Source of the DNA: Cyanobacteria bacterium SBLK
Lineage (GTDB): Bacteria; Cyanobacteriota; Cyanobacteriia; Cyanobacteriales; Spirulinaceae
Assembly: GCA_017746715.1 (NCBI GenBank)
Contig: JAGHZQ010000082.1
Span: 16,309-80,308 of the forward strand
DNA: 64,000 nt
Direction of reading: 5' to 3'
Shown here in pieces: positions 51,227-60,227 of the stretch; within the stretch, counting starts at the first letter, position 1; the number at the start of each line of letters is the position of its first letter. Below the pieces are notes generated by a model, which saw only the letters and a program-made list of their open reading frames with translations, had not been told where the DNA came from and searched no databases. Made by a program: the position numbers and the translations under genes.

Positions 51227-52572
51227 CTCTGCAAGCGCCAACCTTTTTTAACGGTTTGACGAGAACGCGCGATCGCTAAACTATCATCTTCTACATCTTC
51301 CGTAATCGTAGAACCCGCCGCCACCGTCACATCTTTTCCTAACGTTATTGGAGCCACCAGAACGCTATTGGATCCCGTTTTTGTCCCATCGCCGATCGCC
51401 GTGGGATGCTTATTCACGCCATCGTAATTCGCCGTAATCGTTCCCGCTCCAATATTCACGCGATCGCCCACCGTTGCATCTCCCAAATAAGACAAATGGG
51501 CGACATTAGTTTTCTCCCCTAAAGAAGTCTTTTTCAACTCGACAAAATTGCCCACGCGACAGGATTGCCCGACCTTCACCTGCCCTCGCAAATGGGCATA
51601 AGGACCCACCCGCGTCCCCGCTTCCACCTCACTATCGCTCACTACCGAATACAGCACCGTCACATTTTCCCCAATGGTACTATTTTCAATCAAACTGCCC
51701 GGACCGATGCGACAGCCCGAAGCAATCTCCGTTTTGCCCCGTAAATGGGTTTGCGGTTCGATAATCGTATCGGGATGTAACGTAACCGTATCGTCAATCG
51801 TGATACTATCCGGGTCGATTAACGTCACCCCCGCCGCCATCCAAGCATCCTTCACCCGAGCCTGTAAAATGCGATCGGCATTGGCAAGCTGACGGCGATC
51901 GTTCACCCCATTAATTTCTTGATAATCCTCTACATCCACCGCCATCACCGGCTGCATCATCGAGAAAACATCAGTAATATAATATTCCTTCTGATCGTTA
52001 TCGGCTTTGAGATCCGGTAAAATTGCCGCCAACTGCGGCCAATTGAAACAATAAACCCCCCCATTAATGCGACGGTTTTGCTTTTGTGCTTGGGTACAGT
52101 CGCGATCCTCGATAATGTGTTGCACGTAATTGTCATTGTCGCAAAAAACTCGCCCGTAACCCCGAGGGTTCGGTAACTGCGCCGTTAATAGCGTGGCTGC
52201 ATTTTTATTCGTCGTGTGGGTTTCCCATAACTTCGTAATGGTTTGCGATCGCAATAACGGCACGTCCCCATTTAACACCAAGACATCCCCCTCAAAATCC
52301 TTTAAATGAGGAATTAATTGCTGAATGGCATGACCCGTCCCCAATTGCTCCTTCTGTTCCACAAATTCTAAACTGTCATAGTGGGCGAGAGATTCTTTGA
52401 CTCGTTCCGCTTGGTATCCCACGATCGCCAAGCGTTTTGAGGGGTTCACCGACTCGCAACTGAGAAGGGCTCGTTCGACTAAAGTTTTCCCTCCCAGCCC
52501 GTGTAAAACTTTGGGTAACTGCGATTTCATGCGCGTTCCCTTCCCTGCTGCTAAGATTGCTACCGCTACCAT
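51223..52572 (-). CDS. glmU: Bifunctional GlmU: N-acetylglucosamine-1-phosphate uridyltransferase / glucosamine-1-phosphate acetyltransferase
   Basis: GlmU makes UDP-GlcNAc for peptidoglycan and other glycans. Start ATG 52572 gives VAVAILAAGKGTRMKSQLPK, the uridyltransferase signature, with GAAAGG upstream; the frame also runs to 52599. The first domain ends near 230; the second, from about 250, is a left-handed beta-helix of hexapeptides (IIEPQTHLRGKTEIASGCRI and on) with the acetyl-CoA site at the end (SVLVAPITLGKDVTVAAGS). Length 449 residues is typical. It is divergent from the RecB-type nuclease gene. Confidence 0.97.
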   Translation of the reverse strand: MVAVAILAAGKGTRMKSQLPKVLHGLGGKTLVERALLSCESVNPSKRLAIVGYQAERVKESLAHYDSLEFVEQKEQLGTGHAIQQLIPHLKDFEGDVLVLNGDVPLLRSQTITKLWETHTTNKNAATLLTAQLPNPRGYGRVFCDNDNYVQHIIEDRDCTQAQKQNRRINGGVYCFNWPQLAAILPDLKADNDQKEYYITDVFSMMQPVMAVDVEDYQEINGVNDRRQLANADRILQARVKDAWMAAGVTLIDPDSITIDDTVTLHPDTIIEPQTHLRGKTEIASGCRIGPGSLIENSTIGENVTVLYSVVSDSEVEAGTRVGPYAHLRGQVKVGQSCRVGNFVELKKTSLGEKTNVAHLSYLGDATVGDRVNIGAGTITANYDGVNKHPTAIGDGTKTGSNSVLVAPITLGKDVTVAAGSTITEDVEDDSLAIARSRQTVKKGWRLQS

Positions 52573-52703
52573 GACCTTTCGTGATAATTTTGTTTCCATT
52601 TAGCACAATAAAGGATAAGGGGTGAAAGGACGAAGGATGAAGGATGAAGTCTAAATACTTCCCCCCTGCTCCCGACGCTCCCCCTGCTCCCCCATCCCCT
52701 CCC

Positions 52704-53486
52704 ATGTCACCCATTCGTATTTCCCAAGGACACCTCAATCTTCTCGAAACCTGTTTTCGCAAATATCAGTATCTCTACCTAGACCAATTGGGATCCCCCA
52801 TCGAACCGGAACAACAAGAAAATCTTGCTTGGGGGACGCAATTTCACCTTTTGATGCAGCAGAGGGAACTCGGCCTGCCCGTTGAGGTTCTTTTGCAAGA
52901 GAACGCCGAACTCGATCGCTCGGTCTCTTCTCTCGTCCAAGCGGCTCCCCATATCACGAACCCCGAAGCCTGTACCCTGCGAGAAGCCGAGCATTCTCGC
53001 ACCTTAACTTGGGAAAACTATTTGCTGTCCGTTATTTACGATCTCTTAATCGTCACCGACGATCGCGCTCAAATTTTTGACTGGAAAACCTACCGCCAGC
53101 CCAAAACCCGCGATCGCTTGTCTCGCAACTGGCAAACCCGTCTCTATCCCTTTGTTCTCGCCGAAACCTCCGATTTCGTCCCCGAACAAATTTCTCTGAC
53201 CTATTGGTTTGTCGGATCTCGTCCCGATTCCTTAAAATTTAGTTATAATACCGTCCAACACGAGCAAACTCGGCACGACCTCACCCACCTCTTAACCCAA
53301 CTCGAAGCAGCACGGATTCAACTCGATCGCGATCGCATCCCCTTTCCTCAAGTTTCCCAAAGCAAAGGGTTCTGCACTCACTGCGAATTTGCGGCACGCT
53401 GTCAGCGAATTCCAGAAGATGAAGAAAATATAAAGACGGCAAACTTACTGGTGTCTTTAGATAGCATCGAAGAAATCCAATTATAA
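52704..53486 (+). CDS. PD-(D/E)xK nuclease family protein (RecB/Cas4-like)
   Basis: Start ATG 52704 (MSPIRISQGHLNLLETCFRK); the 20 upstream Pro/Ala residues come from C-rich repeat DNA. The 260-residue protein has GTQFHLLMQ (motif I His), SVIYDLLIVTDD (Asp), the core DWKTYRQPK with Asp-x-Lys (about 130-138), and a C-terminal FCTHCEFAARCQR cluster. With Cys17 in ETCFRKY, this gives the four-cysteine layout of Fe-S containing AddB/Cas4-type nucleases. No cas genes or CRISPR array are present, so a repair-type role is more likely. It is a single gene, not an addAB operon. Confidence 0.82.
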   Translation: MSPIRISQGHLNLLETCFRKYQYLYLDQLGSPIEPEQQENLAWGTQFHLLMQQRELGLPVEVLLQENAELDRSVSSLVQAAPHITNPEACTLREAEHSRTLTWENYLLSVIYDLLIVTDDRAQIFDWKTYRQPKTRDRLSRNWQTRLYPFVLAETSDFVPEQISLTYWFVGSRPDSLKFSYNTVQHEQTRHDLTHLLTQLEAARIQLDRDRIPFPQVSQSKGFCTHCEFAARCQRIPEDEENIKTANLLVSLDSIEEIQL

Positions 53487-53544
53487 AGCTGTCTTCTCGT
53501 AATTTATTTTATCAAAAAAAATTGATATTTTGGCATCAAAAATC

Positions 53545-54054
53545 ATGGCAAAAATACAAATTCCTTCCTCGTTAGTTCATTGGACAACCTTGGGGTCATT
53601 GCAGTTAATTAATGCAGTTATTGTAATTCCCTTAAGTTTCTTCTTGGCTTCTCAAGAAGGAGTGAAAGTTCTTTTGGGTGCAACGCTAGAACTTTCCGAA
53701 GATTTCAGCCCGGAAAGTTCGGCAATGGCGATATTTACAACATTTATCATTGCGACGATTGCTCTCATTGCTGGATTGATTTCAATTTTTATCAGTCTGT
53801 TAATGTTACGGGAAAAAGAATGGACTTTATTGGGGACCACGATCGTTCAAGGATGTATTATCGGCACGGAACTGAGTAAATTCTTCTTGTATGTCAAACC
53901 CAATTTCATCGCTTTATTTGGCGCATTAACCATCGTTATTTTATGCTTGCTCAAACTGAAAAAACGGGCAGATGCCAATAAACAAACATCAATTTCTTTA
54001 GATCCTGCTAGCGACTCCCTACCCGATCCCGTAACCATGAACAATGAACAATGA
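53545..54054 (+). CDS. Membrane protein with four predicted helices, hypothetical
   Basis: ATG 53545 (a TTG at 53530 is the longer option) gives 169 residues with hydrophobic helices at about 10-32, 55-85, 85-105 and 120-140. The C-terminus is hydrophilic and its last residues (TMNNEQ) and stop arise in an AACAATG heptamer repeat that also supplies the start of queG. No family is recognised. Confidence 0.65.
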   Translation: MAKIQIPSSLVHWTTLGSLQLINAVIVIPLSFFLASQEGVKVLLGATLELSEDFSPESSAMAIFTTFIIATIALIAGLISIFISLLMLREKEWTLLGTTIVQGCIIGTELSKFFLYVKPNFIALFGALTIVILCLLKLKKRADANKQTSISLDPASDSLPDPVTMNNEQ

Positions 54055-54056
54055 AC
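54037..54056. repeat. AACAATG heptamer repeat at a gene junction
   Basis: ATGAACAATGAACAATGAAC repeats a 7-bp unit that contains both ATG and TGA. The stop of the membrane protein (54052-54054) and the opened start of queG (54044) both lie inside it. Confidence 0.7.
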
Positions 54057-55078
54057 GAGTAGAAAATAACCCGCCAAAAATAAACACTTCGACTTCGCTT
54101 AGTACCAACAACCAACAACAAATAAGCAACAAAAAAATTAAAGAAAAAGCCAAAGAAATAGGCTTTCATAAAGTAGGAATTGCCGCGATCGCCCGAGAAG
54201 ATGGTTTGGAAAAACATCTGCAAACTTGGCTCAACGCCGGCTATCACGCAGGAATGACATGGATGGATAATCCGCGACGTTCTGACGTGCATAAAATTAT
54301 GCCAGAGGCGCGATCGGTTATCGCTGTCGCAGTAAATTACTATACCCCCCATCAGCATCAAAAAGGCAGCGATCGCGGCAAGATTTCCCGCTATAGTTGG
54401 GGGAGAGATTATCATAAAATCCTGCATAAAAAACTGAAAATCCTCACCCAATGGCTGGAAAATATGGGAGAGGGAATTCTGGCAAGGTATTATGCCGATA
54501 CGGGACCCGTGCAAGATAAAGTTTGGGCGCAACGGGCAGGACTGGGTTGGATCGCCAAAAATAGTAATGTAATTACGAGGGAATATGGCAGTTGGGTGTT
54601 TTTAGGGGAAATTTTAACCAATTTGAATTTAACCCCCGATCGCCCTCATACAGAACATTGCGGAACTTGTACGCGCTGTTTGGATGCTTGTCCGACGGGA
54701 GCGATCGCTCAACCTTTTATCGTTGATGCCAATCGTTGTATTGCCTATCATACCATCGAAAATCGAGCCGAAGAATTACCCGAGGCGATCGCGTCTCATT
54801 TAGAAGGATGGGTTGCGGGTTGCGATATTTGTCAAGAGGTTTGCCCTTGGAATCAACGATTCGCCACGGAAACCAATATTAAGGATTTTCACCCCTATCC
54901 CGATAACATATCCCCCAATTTGACCGAATTGGCAACAATTTCTGAGGAAGAATGGGATCGACGCTTTCGAGCTTCTGCCTTGCGTCGGATTAAACCCAAC
55001 ATGTTTCGCCGCAATGCTCGTGGTAATCTTGCCAATTCAAAATTCAAAATTCAAAATTCAAAAAATGGTCATGAGTAA
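54044..55078 (+). CDS. queG: Epoxyqueuosine reductase
   Basis: QueG performs the last step of queuosine synthesis in tRNA, reducing epoxyqueuosine with cobalamin and two 4Fe-4S clusters. The cluster motifs are CGTCTRCLDACPTGAI (about residues 206-221) and CDICQEVCPWNQRF (about 266-279). The N-terminal cobalamin-binding part has EARSVIAVAVNYYTP (about 88-102) and GKISRYSWGRDYHKILHKKL. The first 30 residues (STSLSTNNQQQISN) are repeat-derived; a later start is likely, but no good ribosome-binding site decides it. The last 14 residues (NSKFKIQNSKNGHE) come from a TTCAAAA heptamer array. The cobalamin need links it functionally to cbiG-cobJ. Confidence 0.95.
   Translation: MNNERVENNPPKINTSTSLSTNNQQQISNKKIKEKAKEIGFHKVGIAAIAREDGLEKHLQTWLNAGYHAGMTWMDNPRRSDVHKIMPEARSVIAVAVNYYTPHQHQKGSDRGKISRYSWGRDYHKILHKKLKILTQWLENMGEGILARYYADTGPVQDKVWAQRAGLGWIAKNSNVITREYGSWVFLGEILTNLNLTPDRPHTEHCGTCTRCLDACPTGAIAQPFIVDANRCIAYHTIENRAEELPEAIASHLEGWVAGCDICQEVCPWNQRFATETNIKDFHPYPDNISPNLTELATISEEEWDRRFRASALRRIKPNMFRRNARGNLANSKFKIQNSKNGHE
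54085..54104. repeat. TTCGAC repeat inside the queG 5' region
   Basis: CACTTCGACTTCGCTTAGT is the same family as 18686-18704 and 25625-25660. It is translated as TSTSLS in the opened queG frame, which argues that the real queG start is downstream. Confidence 0.65.
55036..55063. repeat. TTCAAAA heptamer array, translated at the queG 3' end
   Basis: Four tandem TTCAAAA units (55036-55063) encode NSKFKIQNSK at the C-terminus of QueG and run almost to the stop. A related imperfect array is at 47786-47813. Confidence 0.85.
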
Positions 55079-55087
55079 TTGGAAAAA

Positions 55088-55726
55088 ATGACGATAAAGT
55101 TAGTGATTTTCGATTTTGATGGCACGATCGCGGATACGCATCGGACTTTTGTTGAGATTCTCAATCAATTATCGGAGGAATTTGACTACGAACCCGTTAC
55201 TGATGAAGAAGTTACCCAAATGCGGGGTTTGAGTTCTCGCGAAATCATTAGACGCTCTAAAATTTCTATTTTCAAAATTCCTTTTCTCTTACGAAGGGCA
55301 AGGGAAGAGTTAAATCAAGAAATTGCCAACATTTTGCCCATAGAAGGGATTGAAATATCTTTAAATAGTCTCAAGGAAAAACAAATTAAACTCGGTATTT
55401 TGACTTCTAACATTGAAGAAAATGTGACGGCCTTTCTCAAAGTGCATCACTGGGAAAATATCTTTGAATTTGTTTATTCTGGAAATACGATTTTTGGTAA
55501 AGACAGAATTCTTCGTAAACTTTTAAATCAATATAAACTCGATCCTCATGTTGTTGCTTACGTTGGCGATGAGACCCGAGATATCGATGCGGCAAAAAAA
55601 AGCGGCGTTAAAGCCGTTGGTGTAACTTGGGGTTTTAATTCTCAAGAAATCTTAACGCAACATCATCCGGATCTTTTAGTCGATTACCCGCAAAACTTAG
55701 CAGAGGCGATCGCGAATCGGTTATAA
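55088..55726 (+). CDS. HAD-superfamily phosphatase (phosphoglycolate phosphatase-like)
   Basis: ATG 55088 (TTG 55079 is an alternative) gives 212 residues. HAD motifs: VIFDFDGTIADTHRTF with the Asp nucleophile and acid (residues 6-21), LGILTSNIEENV (motif II Thr/Ser, about 103-114), Lys in GKDRILRKLL and VAYVGDETRDIDAAKKSGVK (motif IV, about 158-177). The cap domain of about 60 residues fits the PGP/Gph group, but the substrate is not certain. Located 10 bp after queG, so possibly co-transcribed. Confidence 0.9.
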   Translation: MTIKLVIFDFDGTIADTHRTFVEILNQLSEEFDYEPVTDEEVTQMRGLSSREIIRRSKISIFKIPFLLRRAREELNQEIANILPIEGIEISLNSLKEKQIKLGILTSNIEENVTAFLKVHHWENIFEFVYSGNTIFGKDRILRKLLNQYKLDPHVVAYVGDETRDIDAAKKSGVKAVGVTWGFNSQEILTQHHPDLLVDYPQNLAEAIANRL

Positions 55727-55744
55727 ACTCGCTCTCGCCATAAA

Positions 55745-55771
55745 TTGTAAAAAAATGTAAGATGCTATATT
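55745..55771 (+). promoter_or_regulatory. Possible promoter of the STAND/TPR operon
   Basis: TTGTAA (55745-55750) and TATATT (55766-55771) are separated by 15 bp and lie 34 bp before the GTG start at 55805. The spacing is short, so this is tentative. Confidence 0.35.
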
Positions 55772-55804
55772 AAAGCGCTACCTTTGAATATTAAGAGGAG
55801 CTTC

Positions 55805-57199
55805 GTGTCATCGAAAACTCAATCTCCCCAACCCCGAAAACCAAAGAAAGGCGGAATCTTGAGCGATCGCGGTATCGGGAAAATCGAACCCGCGATCGCC
55901 CAAAGTTATGCCGCACAAAATCGGCAGGCGAGTTATGGTAAAATCGCCCGTCGCGCTAATATTCCCGTCGATCGCGCGATTTCAATTCTCTATCGCCGCC
56001 AACCTGAAGAACTCGCTACGATTAAAGCCTTATTTAAAGCCTTCAATCTCAGATTGCGCCGTAGCGATTACCAAATTTTACCGATTGAAGAAGAGCGAGA
56101 TATCTCTCAAAAAAGTCAAGAGATTCCTTCTCTACTTTGGATAGGACGAAAAAACCTTGCCGCCCAACTCATACAAAAATTACAAGGATCGTGTTGGCTG
56201 CTCTCTTTAGAGGGAATTGGTGGAATTGGCAAGACTGCTTTTGCAGAACATTTAAGTCAAAATCCGACGTTACAGCAAGAGTTTTCTTTAGGACTCTATA
56301 TCGATTTTCACTCGGAGAGGGGAGGATTTGAATCCATTGCGCGCTTGGTTTTAGGGGAAGAGATTTCCCAACAGGAACTCTTGCAAAGTGGAGAAAGCAA
56401 TCTCGTTGCTGCCGTTTTGGCAAAATTGCAATTTCAGCCCTGTTTGCTGCTGCTTGATGGTCTAGAAACTTTACTCGACGAACAACAAAATTTTACCAAT
56501 TCAACCCTCAATCGCTTTTTTCAAGGGCTAATAGACCTTCCGGAGTTGCGATCGCGTCTGGTGGTAACAACTCGCATTCAACCTGCATTATTTGCCAATT
56601 TTTCTCGGGATAAAACAAGTGCAATCGCACTCAAAGGCTTGCAATTATCAACGGTTAAACAACTTTTCTTGGCTTGGGGCATACAATTACAAACCCCAAT
56701 GGATGAAACCTGCCTCAGAGAAATTACAGAAGTTTATGAGGGACATCCTCTCATGCTAAAGATCATTGCCGGAGAAATTCGAGAATATCCTTATTATGGC
56801 AATATTCAGGCATACTGGCGAGATTATGGCTGCGAATATGAAATCGATGTCGTCAATGGCGATCGACCTGTAAATATGCCTTCTCGAAGATTATCGGACT
56901 GGGTTAAAATCTCCATCGAACGCACCTACCAGCGTTTAAATGAAATTTATCCTTTAGCCTATGAATTACTGTGTTTGGGCGCGGCAAATCAACGGGCTGT
57001 CGATCCTCAAGGTTGGGGATTTTTGATTGGCAATTTTTCTTTGCAGGAACAAAAATCGGCTTTGGATATCCTCAAACGTCGTTTTTTTGTAGAGGAAGAA
57101 AAGAAACGCTTAACAGTTCGATATTATTTACACGATTTTTTGCGTCAAATTATGTTAAATCATTTACAAGGATCTGAATTAGAAGGGAGAAGGAAATGA
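55805..57199 (+). CDS. STAND/NB-ARC-type NTPase with N-terminal HTH-like domain
   Basis: GTG 55805 has AAGAGGAG (55793-55800) upstream; a TTG at 55784 is less likely. In 464 residues: a basic N-terminus, a helical HTH-like domain (IARRANIPVDRAISILYRRQ, about 50-69), as in cyanobacterial NB-ARC proteins, then the P-loop GIGGIGKTAFAEHL (about 137-150), Walker B LLLLDGLETLLDE (about 214-226), sensor-like VVTTRIQPALFA, and the GxP-type GHPLMLKIIAGE (about 311-322), ending in a winged-helix-like region. No superstructure repeats are in this chain; they are in the next gene, overlapping by ATGA. Such NTPases usually carry their repeats in one protein. Confidence 0.88.
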   Translation: MSSKTQSPQPRKPKKGGILSDRGIGKIEPAIAQSYAAQNRQASYGKIARRANIPVDRAISILYRRQPEELATIKALFKAFNLRLRRSDYQILPIEEERDISQKSQEIPSLLWIGRKNLAAQLIQKLQGSCWLLSLEGIGGIGKTAFAEHLSQNPTLQQEFSLGLYIDFHSERGGFESIARLVLGEEISQQELLQSGESNLVAAVLAKLQFQPCLLLLDGLETLLDEQQNFTNSTLNRFFQGLIDLPELRSRLVVTTRIQPALFANFSRDKTSAIALKGLQLSTVKQLFLAWGIQLQTPMDETCLREITEVYEGHPLMLKIIAGEIREYPYYGNIQAYWRDYGCEYEIDVVNGDRPVNMPSRRLSDWVKISIERTYQRLNEIYPLAYELLCLGAANQRAVDPQGWGFLIGNFSLQEQKSALDILKRRFFVEEEKKRLTVRYYLHDFLRQIMLNHLQGSELEGRRK

Positions 57200-60192
57200 C
57201 CGAACTCGAAAAAAAAGTAAATTTCAAGATTTTATCAGAGCGAGAAGCCTTAAAAGTTCGCTATCGCAGGGCAGAAAATCAATTCGTGCTACCTTCTCCC
57301 ACGGTTGAGGAAGAAAATAGTACCGAGACTCAAATTCCCGAAAGTGAAATCCCCCTAACCGGAAAACTTTCCGCTCTCGCGCGCTTTATCGAATGCGTTA
57401 AGTATTGGATAGGATTAAAACGCAGTGTTAGCGATTTAAGTAGCGAAGAGCCTTTACCGAGCTTGCATGAAGTTTTAGAAGATTTAAACTTAACAGAAAT
57501 CGCACATATTCGCTGGGCTTTTTATTACTTACAAATATACCAACCCGATCCCGGGGATTCTCAACTGGAGCGAGTGCGGGGGTATTTGGAAGCCTTTCAT
57601 CATCTTGGCCAACTGGGAGCTTGGGAAGAAGCCAGCGAAATTTTGTTCCTGCGCTTGGAAAATGGCGAAACTTTGCACGATCGCCTAGAGAAAGGCGGCT
57701 ATTTTCAAGAAGCGATCGCACTCTACAAACCCCTGATCGGGCGCGTTAGCGAACAAATCGATGCGGTGTGTCTGCAAGGACTGGGAAATACCTATTACTT
57801 GCGTCAAGATTATCAAAAATCAATTCAATACTTGCAAGATTATCTCAAGATTCTCCCGGAAAAAGCCGGAATTCCGAACCTCGATCGCGCTTTCTTGTAT
57901 TTAGGCAATGCCCATTATTCTTTGGGTCATTATGCGAAAACCATTGAATATTTAGAGCAGTGTTTGGAATTAACCCAAAATTTTGCTGAATTTTTTGGTT
58001 CGGGAGATACGCTATTTTACCTCGGAAATTCTTATTACTGCCGACAACAATACCGAGAAGCAATTGAATATTTAAAGCAATATTTACCCATTGCGCGCAA
58101 TAACAAGCAAGAATCTATTTTAGGGACAACATTGCTGTATTTAGGCAATGCTTACTATTCTTTCCAAAATTATCGCAAAACCGCAGAACATTTACAAGAA
58201 TACTTAGATATCCTTGCCAATGTTGAAGGAGAGTCAGAGATTGACAAAACTTTTCTCGCGATCGGGAATGCCTATTATTATCTTCAAGAATACGAACGGG
58301 CGATTCAATACTTGCAGCAACATTGTCAGCTTCTCGAAGAACGAGGACAAGCGATCGCTTCAGAGAATGTTTTTCTCTATTTAGGGAATGCCCATTATTT
58401 TCTCCAAGATTGGGAACGGGTAATTCGATACTTACAGAAATATATCGGCATCCTCGATGAAATTGGAAAAACGCCGACCCTTGCAATAACTTGGTTATAT
58501 CTAGGGAATGCTTATTATTATCAACAGCAATACGAAAAGGCCGCCGAATTTTTGCAAAAATATCTGAATATTGCTAAGGATAAAGAACAAGTTCGCGATG
58601 TGGAAACAACTTGGTTGTATTTGGGGAACTCCTATTCAATCTTGCAAGATCGCGATAAAACCATTGAATATTTGCAACTCTATCTCGACCGCGTTGAAAG
58701 TCAAAAACAACGCCCCAATCTGACAAAAATATTTTTAAAACTCGGTCGTGCTTATTATAGCAAAGAACAATTTTCTCCCGCACTGGAATATCTCAGTCAA
58801 TATCTGAGCCTCACGGAAAACAATCGAGAACAGCGAGAAGGTTTTGAAGAAACTTTATTTGCTTTGGGACGCGGCTATTATCTTCTCGAAGAATACGAAC
58901 GGGCAATTGACTATCTCCAGCAATATTTAAATCTTGCCGAAGCCGGAGAGATGCCCGCAGAACTAGAAATCGCTTTGTTATATTTGGGGAATGCTTGTTA
59001 TGCCAGCAATCGCCATCGTTCGACAATTGAATATTTGCAACAATATCTCACTTTAAAAGGAAAAACAGAAGGGAAAGAAAATTTAAAAACAATTCTTTAC
59101 AATTTAGGAAACTCCTATTATTCGCTGAAAGATTACGCGCAAACGGTAGAATATTTACAACACTATCTCGACCTCGCACGCCAAACGTTAGAGAAGGAAG
59201 ATAGTTTAACAGAAAAACTCTCGCGAAAAATTCGCAAACTTGAAGAAGCCCTCCTCAATATTGGCAATGCTTACGGAAATATGGGGGAGTACAACACAGC
59301 AATTTCTTATTATGAAGAGTTACTGAATACAGCTCGCAATACTGACGATCGCCCTTGGGAAGGGAAAGCCGTCATGCAGTTAGGGAATGCCTATTGCGCT
59401 TTAGGCAATTATCGTCAAGCCTTAGAACGATTTGAAGAACGCTTGATCGTTGCCGAAGCCTTAAACGATTTGCCGAATAAAGGGAAAGCCTTGAGTAGTT
59501 TGGGGATGGCTTATTTTTATTTAGGAAACTATCATAAATCAATTCGCGTTTCTCATAAAGCCTTAAAAGTCGCCCGCGCTACGAGAGATAAGTTAGAAGA
59601 AGGGCGCATTTTTGGCAACTTAGGCAATGCCTATCACGCCCTTGGAGATAGCGATCGCGCTATGTCTCTCTACCAGCAACACTGGAATATTGCCCGCACT
59701 TCCGGCGATCGCGGGGAACAGGGAACGGCTTTAGGGAATTTGGGGGTCATTTACGGCTTTTTGGGCAATCATACCCAAGCGATCAAACACTTGCAACAAA
59801 GTTTGCCCATCGCGCGGGAATTGGGCGATCGCTATGAAGAAGGGCGCTTAATCGGTCATATTGGGGAAAGTCACCTGCGTTTGGAAGAATATTCCGAAGC
59901 CCGAGAGCATTTACAAGAAGCCTTGAAAATCGCACGCAACATTCATGCAAGGCATTTGGAAGCAGAAATTTTAAAGAATTTGGCACGCCTCAATCAAAAT
60001 TTGGGTAATTTAGAAACAGCAAGAGAATATTGCGATTTGGCTTTAGCAATCGCGATGGAGTTGGAGCTTTCCGAATTACCTCTTTATCAAGAGTTGCAAA
60101 AACAACTCAAACCCTCAATGTTAACAACGCTATGGGAGACGGTATTAGGACTCATTCAAAAGCGAATTCCTCATTCTATGACGGGAAATTAA
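57196..60192 (+). CDS. Large TPR protein, translationally coupled to the STAND NTPase
   Basis: A 998-residue protein overlapping the previous stop by ATGA. After a 170-residue N-terminal part, about 19 tetratricopeptide units run to the end. Units 1-12 share a pattern LGNAYYxLQxYExAIEYLQQYL; units 13-19 switch to LGNAYxxLGNYxxAxxxxxxxLxIA, typical of LGN-like TPRs. The DNA also repeats, so the first block is probably a recent expansion. It has no transmembrane segment and no catalytic domain. The role is likely sensing or docking for the NTPase, together forming a split STAND protein. An ABC ATPase follows after 35 bp. Confidence 0.9.
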   Translation: MTELEKKVNFKILSEREALKVRYRRAENQFVLPSPTVEEENSTETQIPESEIPLTGKLSALARFIECVKYWIGLKRSVSDLSSEEPLPSLHEVLEDLNLTEIAHIRWAFYYLQIYQPDPGDSQLERVRGYLEAFHHLGQLGAWEEASEILFLRLENGETLHDRLEKGGYFQEAIALYKPLIGRVSEQIDAVCLQGLGNTYYLRQDYQKSIQYLQDYLKILPEKAGIPNLDRAFLYLGNAHYSLGHYAKTIEYLEQCLELTQNFAEFFGSGDTLFYLGNSYYCRQQYREAIEYLKQYLPIARNNKQESILGTTLLYLGNAYYSFQNYRKTAEHLQEYLDILANVEGESEIDKTFLAIGNAYYYLQEYERAIQYLQQHCQLLEERGQAIASENVFLYLGNAHYFLQDWERVIRYLQKYIGILDEIGKTPTLAITWLYLGNAYYYQQQYEKAAEFLQKYLNIAKDKEQVRDVETTWLYLGNSYSILQDRDKTIEYLQLYLDRVESQKQRPNLTKIFLKLGRAYYSKEQFSPALEYLSQYLSLTENNREQREGFEETLFALGRGYYLLEEYERAIDYLQQYLNLAEAGEMPAELEIALLYLGNACYASNRHRSTIEYLQQYLTLKGKTEGKENLKTILYNLGNSYYSLKDYAQTVEYLQHYLDLARQTLEKEDSLTEKLSRKIRKLEEALLNIGNAYGNMGEYNTAISYYEELLNTARNTDDRPWEGKAVMQLGNAYCALGNYRQALERFEERLIVAEALNDLPNKGKALSSLGMAYFYLGNYHKSIRVSHKALKVARATRDKLEEGRIFGNLGNAYHALGDSDRAMSLYQQHWNIARTSGDRGEQGTALGNLGVIYGFLGNHTQAIKHLQQSLPIARELGDRYEEGRLIGHIGESHLRLEEYSEAREHLQEALKIARNIHARHLEAEILKNLARLNQNLGNLETAREYCDLALAIAMELELSELPLYQELQKQLKPSMLTTLWETVLGLIQKRIPHSMTGN

Positions 60193-60227
60193 TGGATAGT
60201 TGATAGTAATAATCAATAATAAACAAC

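Noticed and set aside
52704..53486. Cas4 of a CRISPR system
   Set aside because: The Cys layout is similar, but no cas gene, array or repeat is nearby; a general RecB/AddB-like nuclease is more likely.
57780..59200. Possible CRISPR-like or tandem DNA repeat
   Set aside because: The repeats are about 120 bp, keep the reading frame and encode TPR units; there are no unique spacers.
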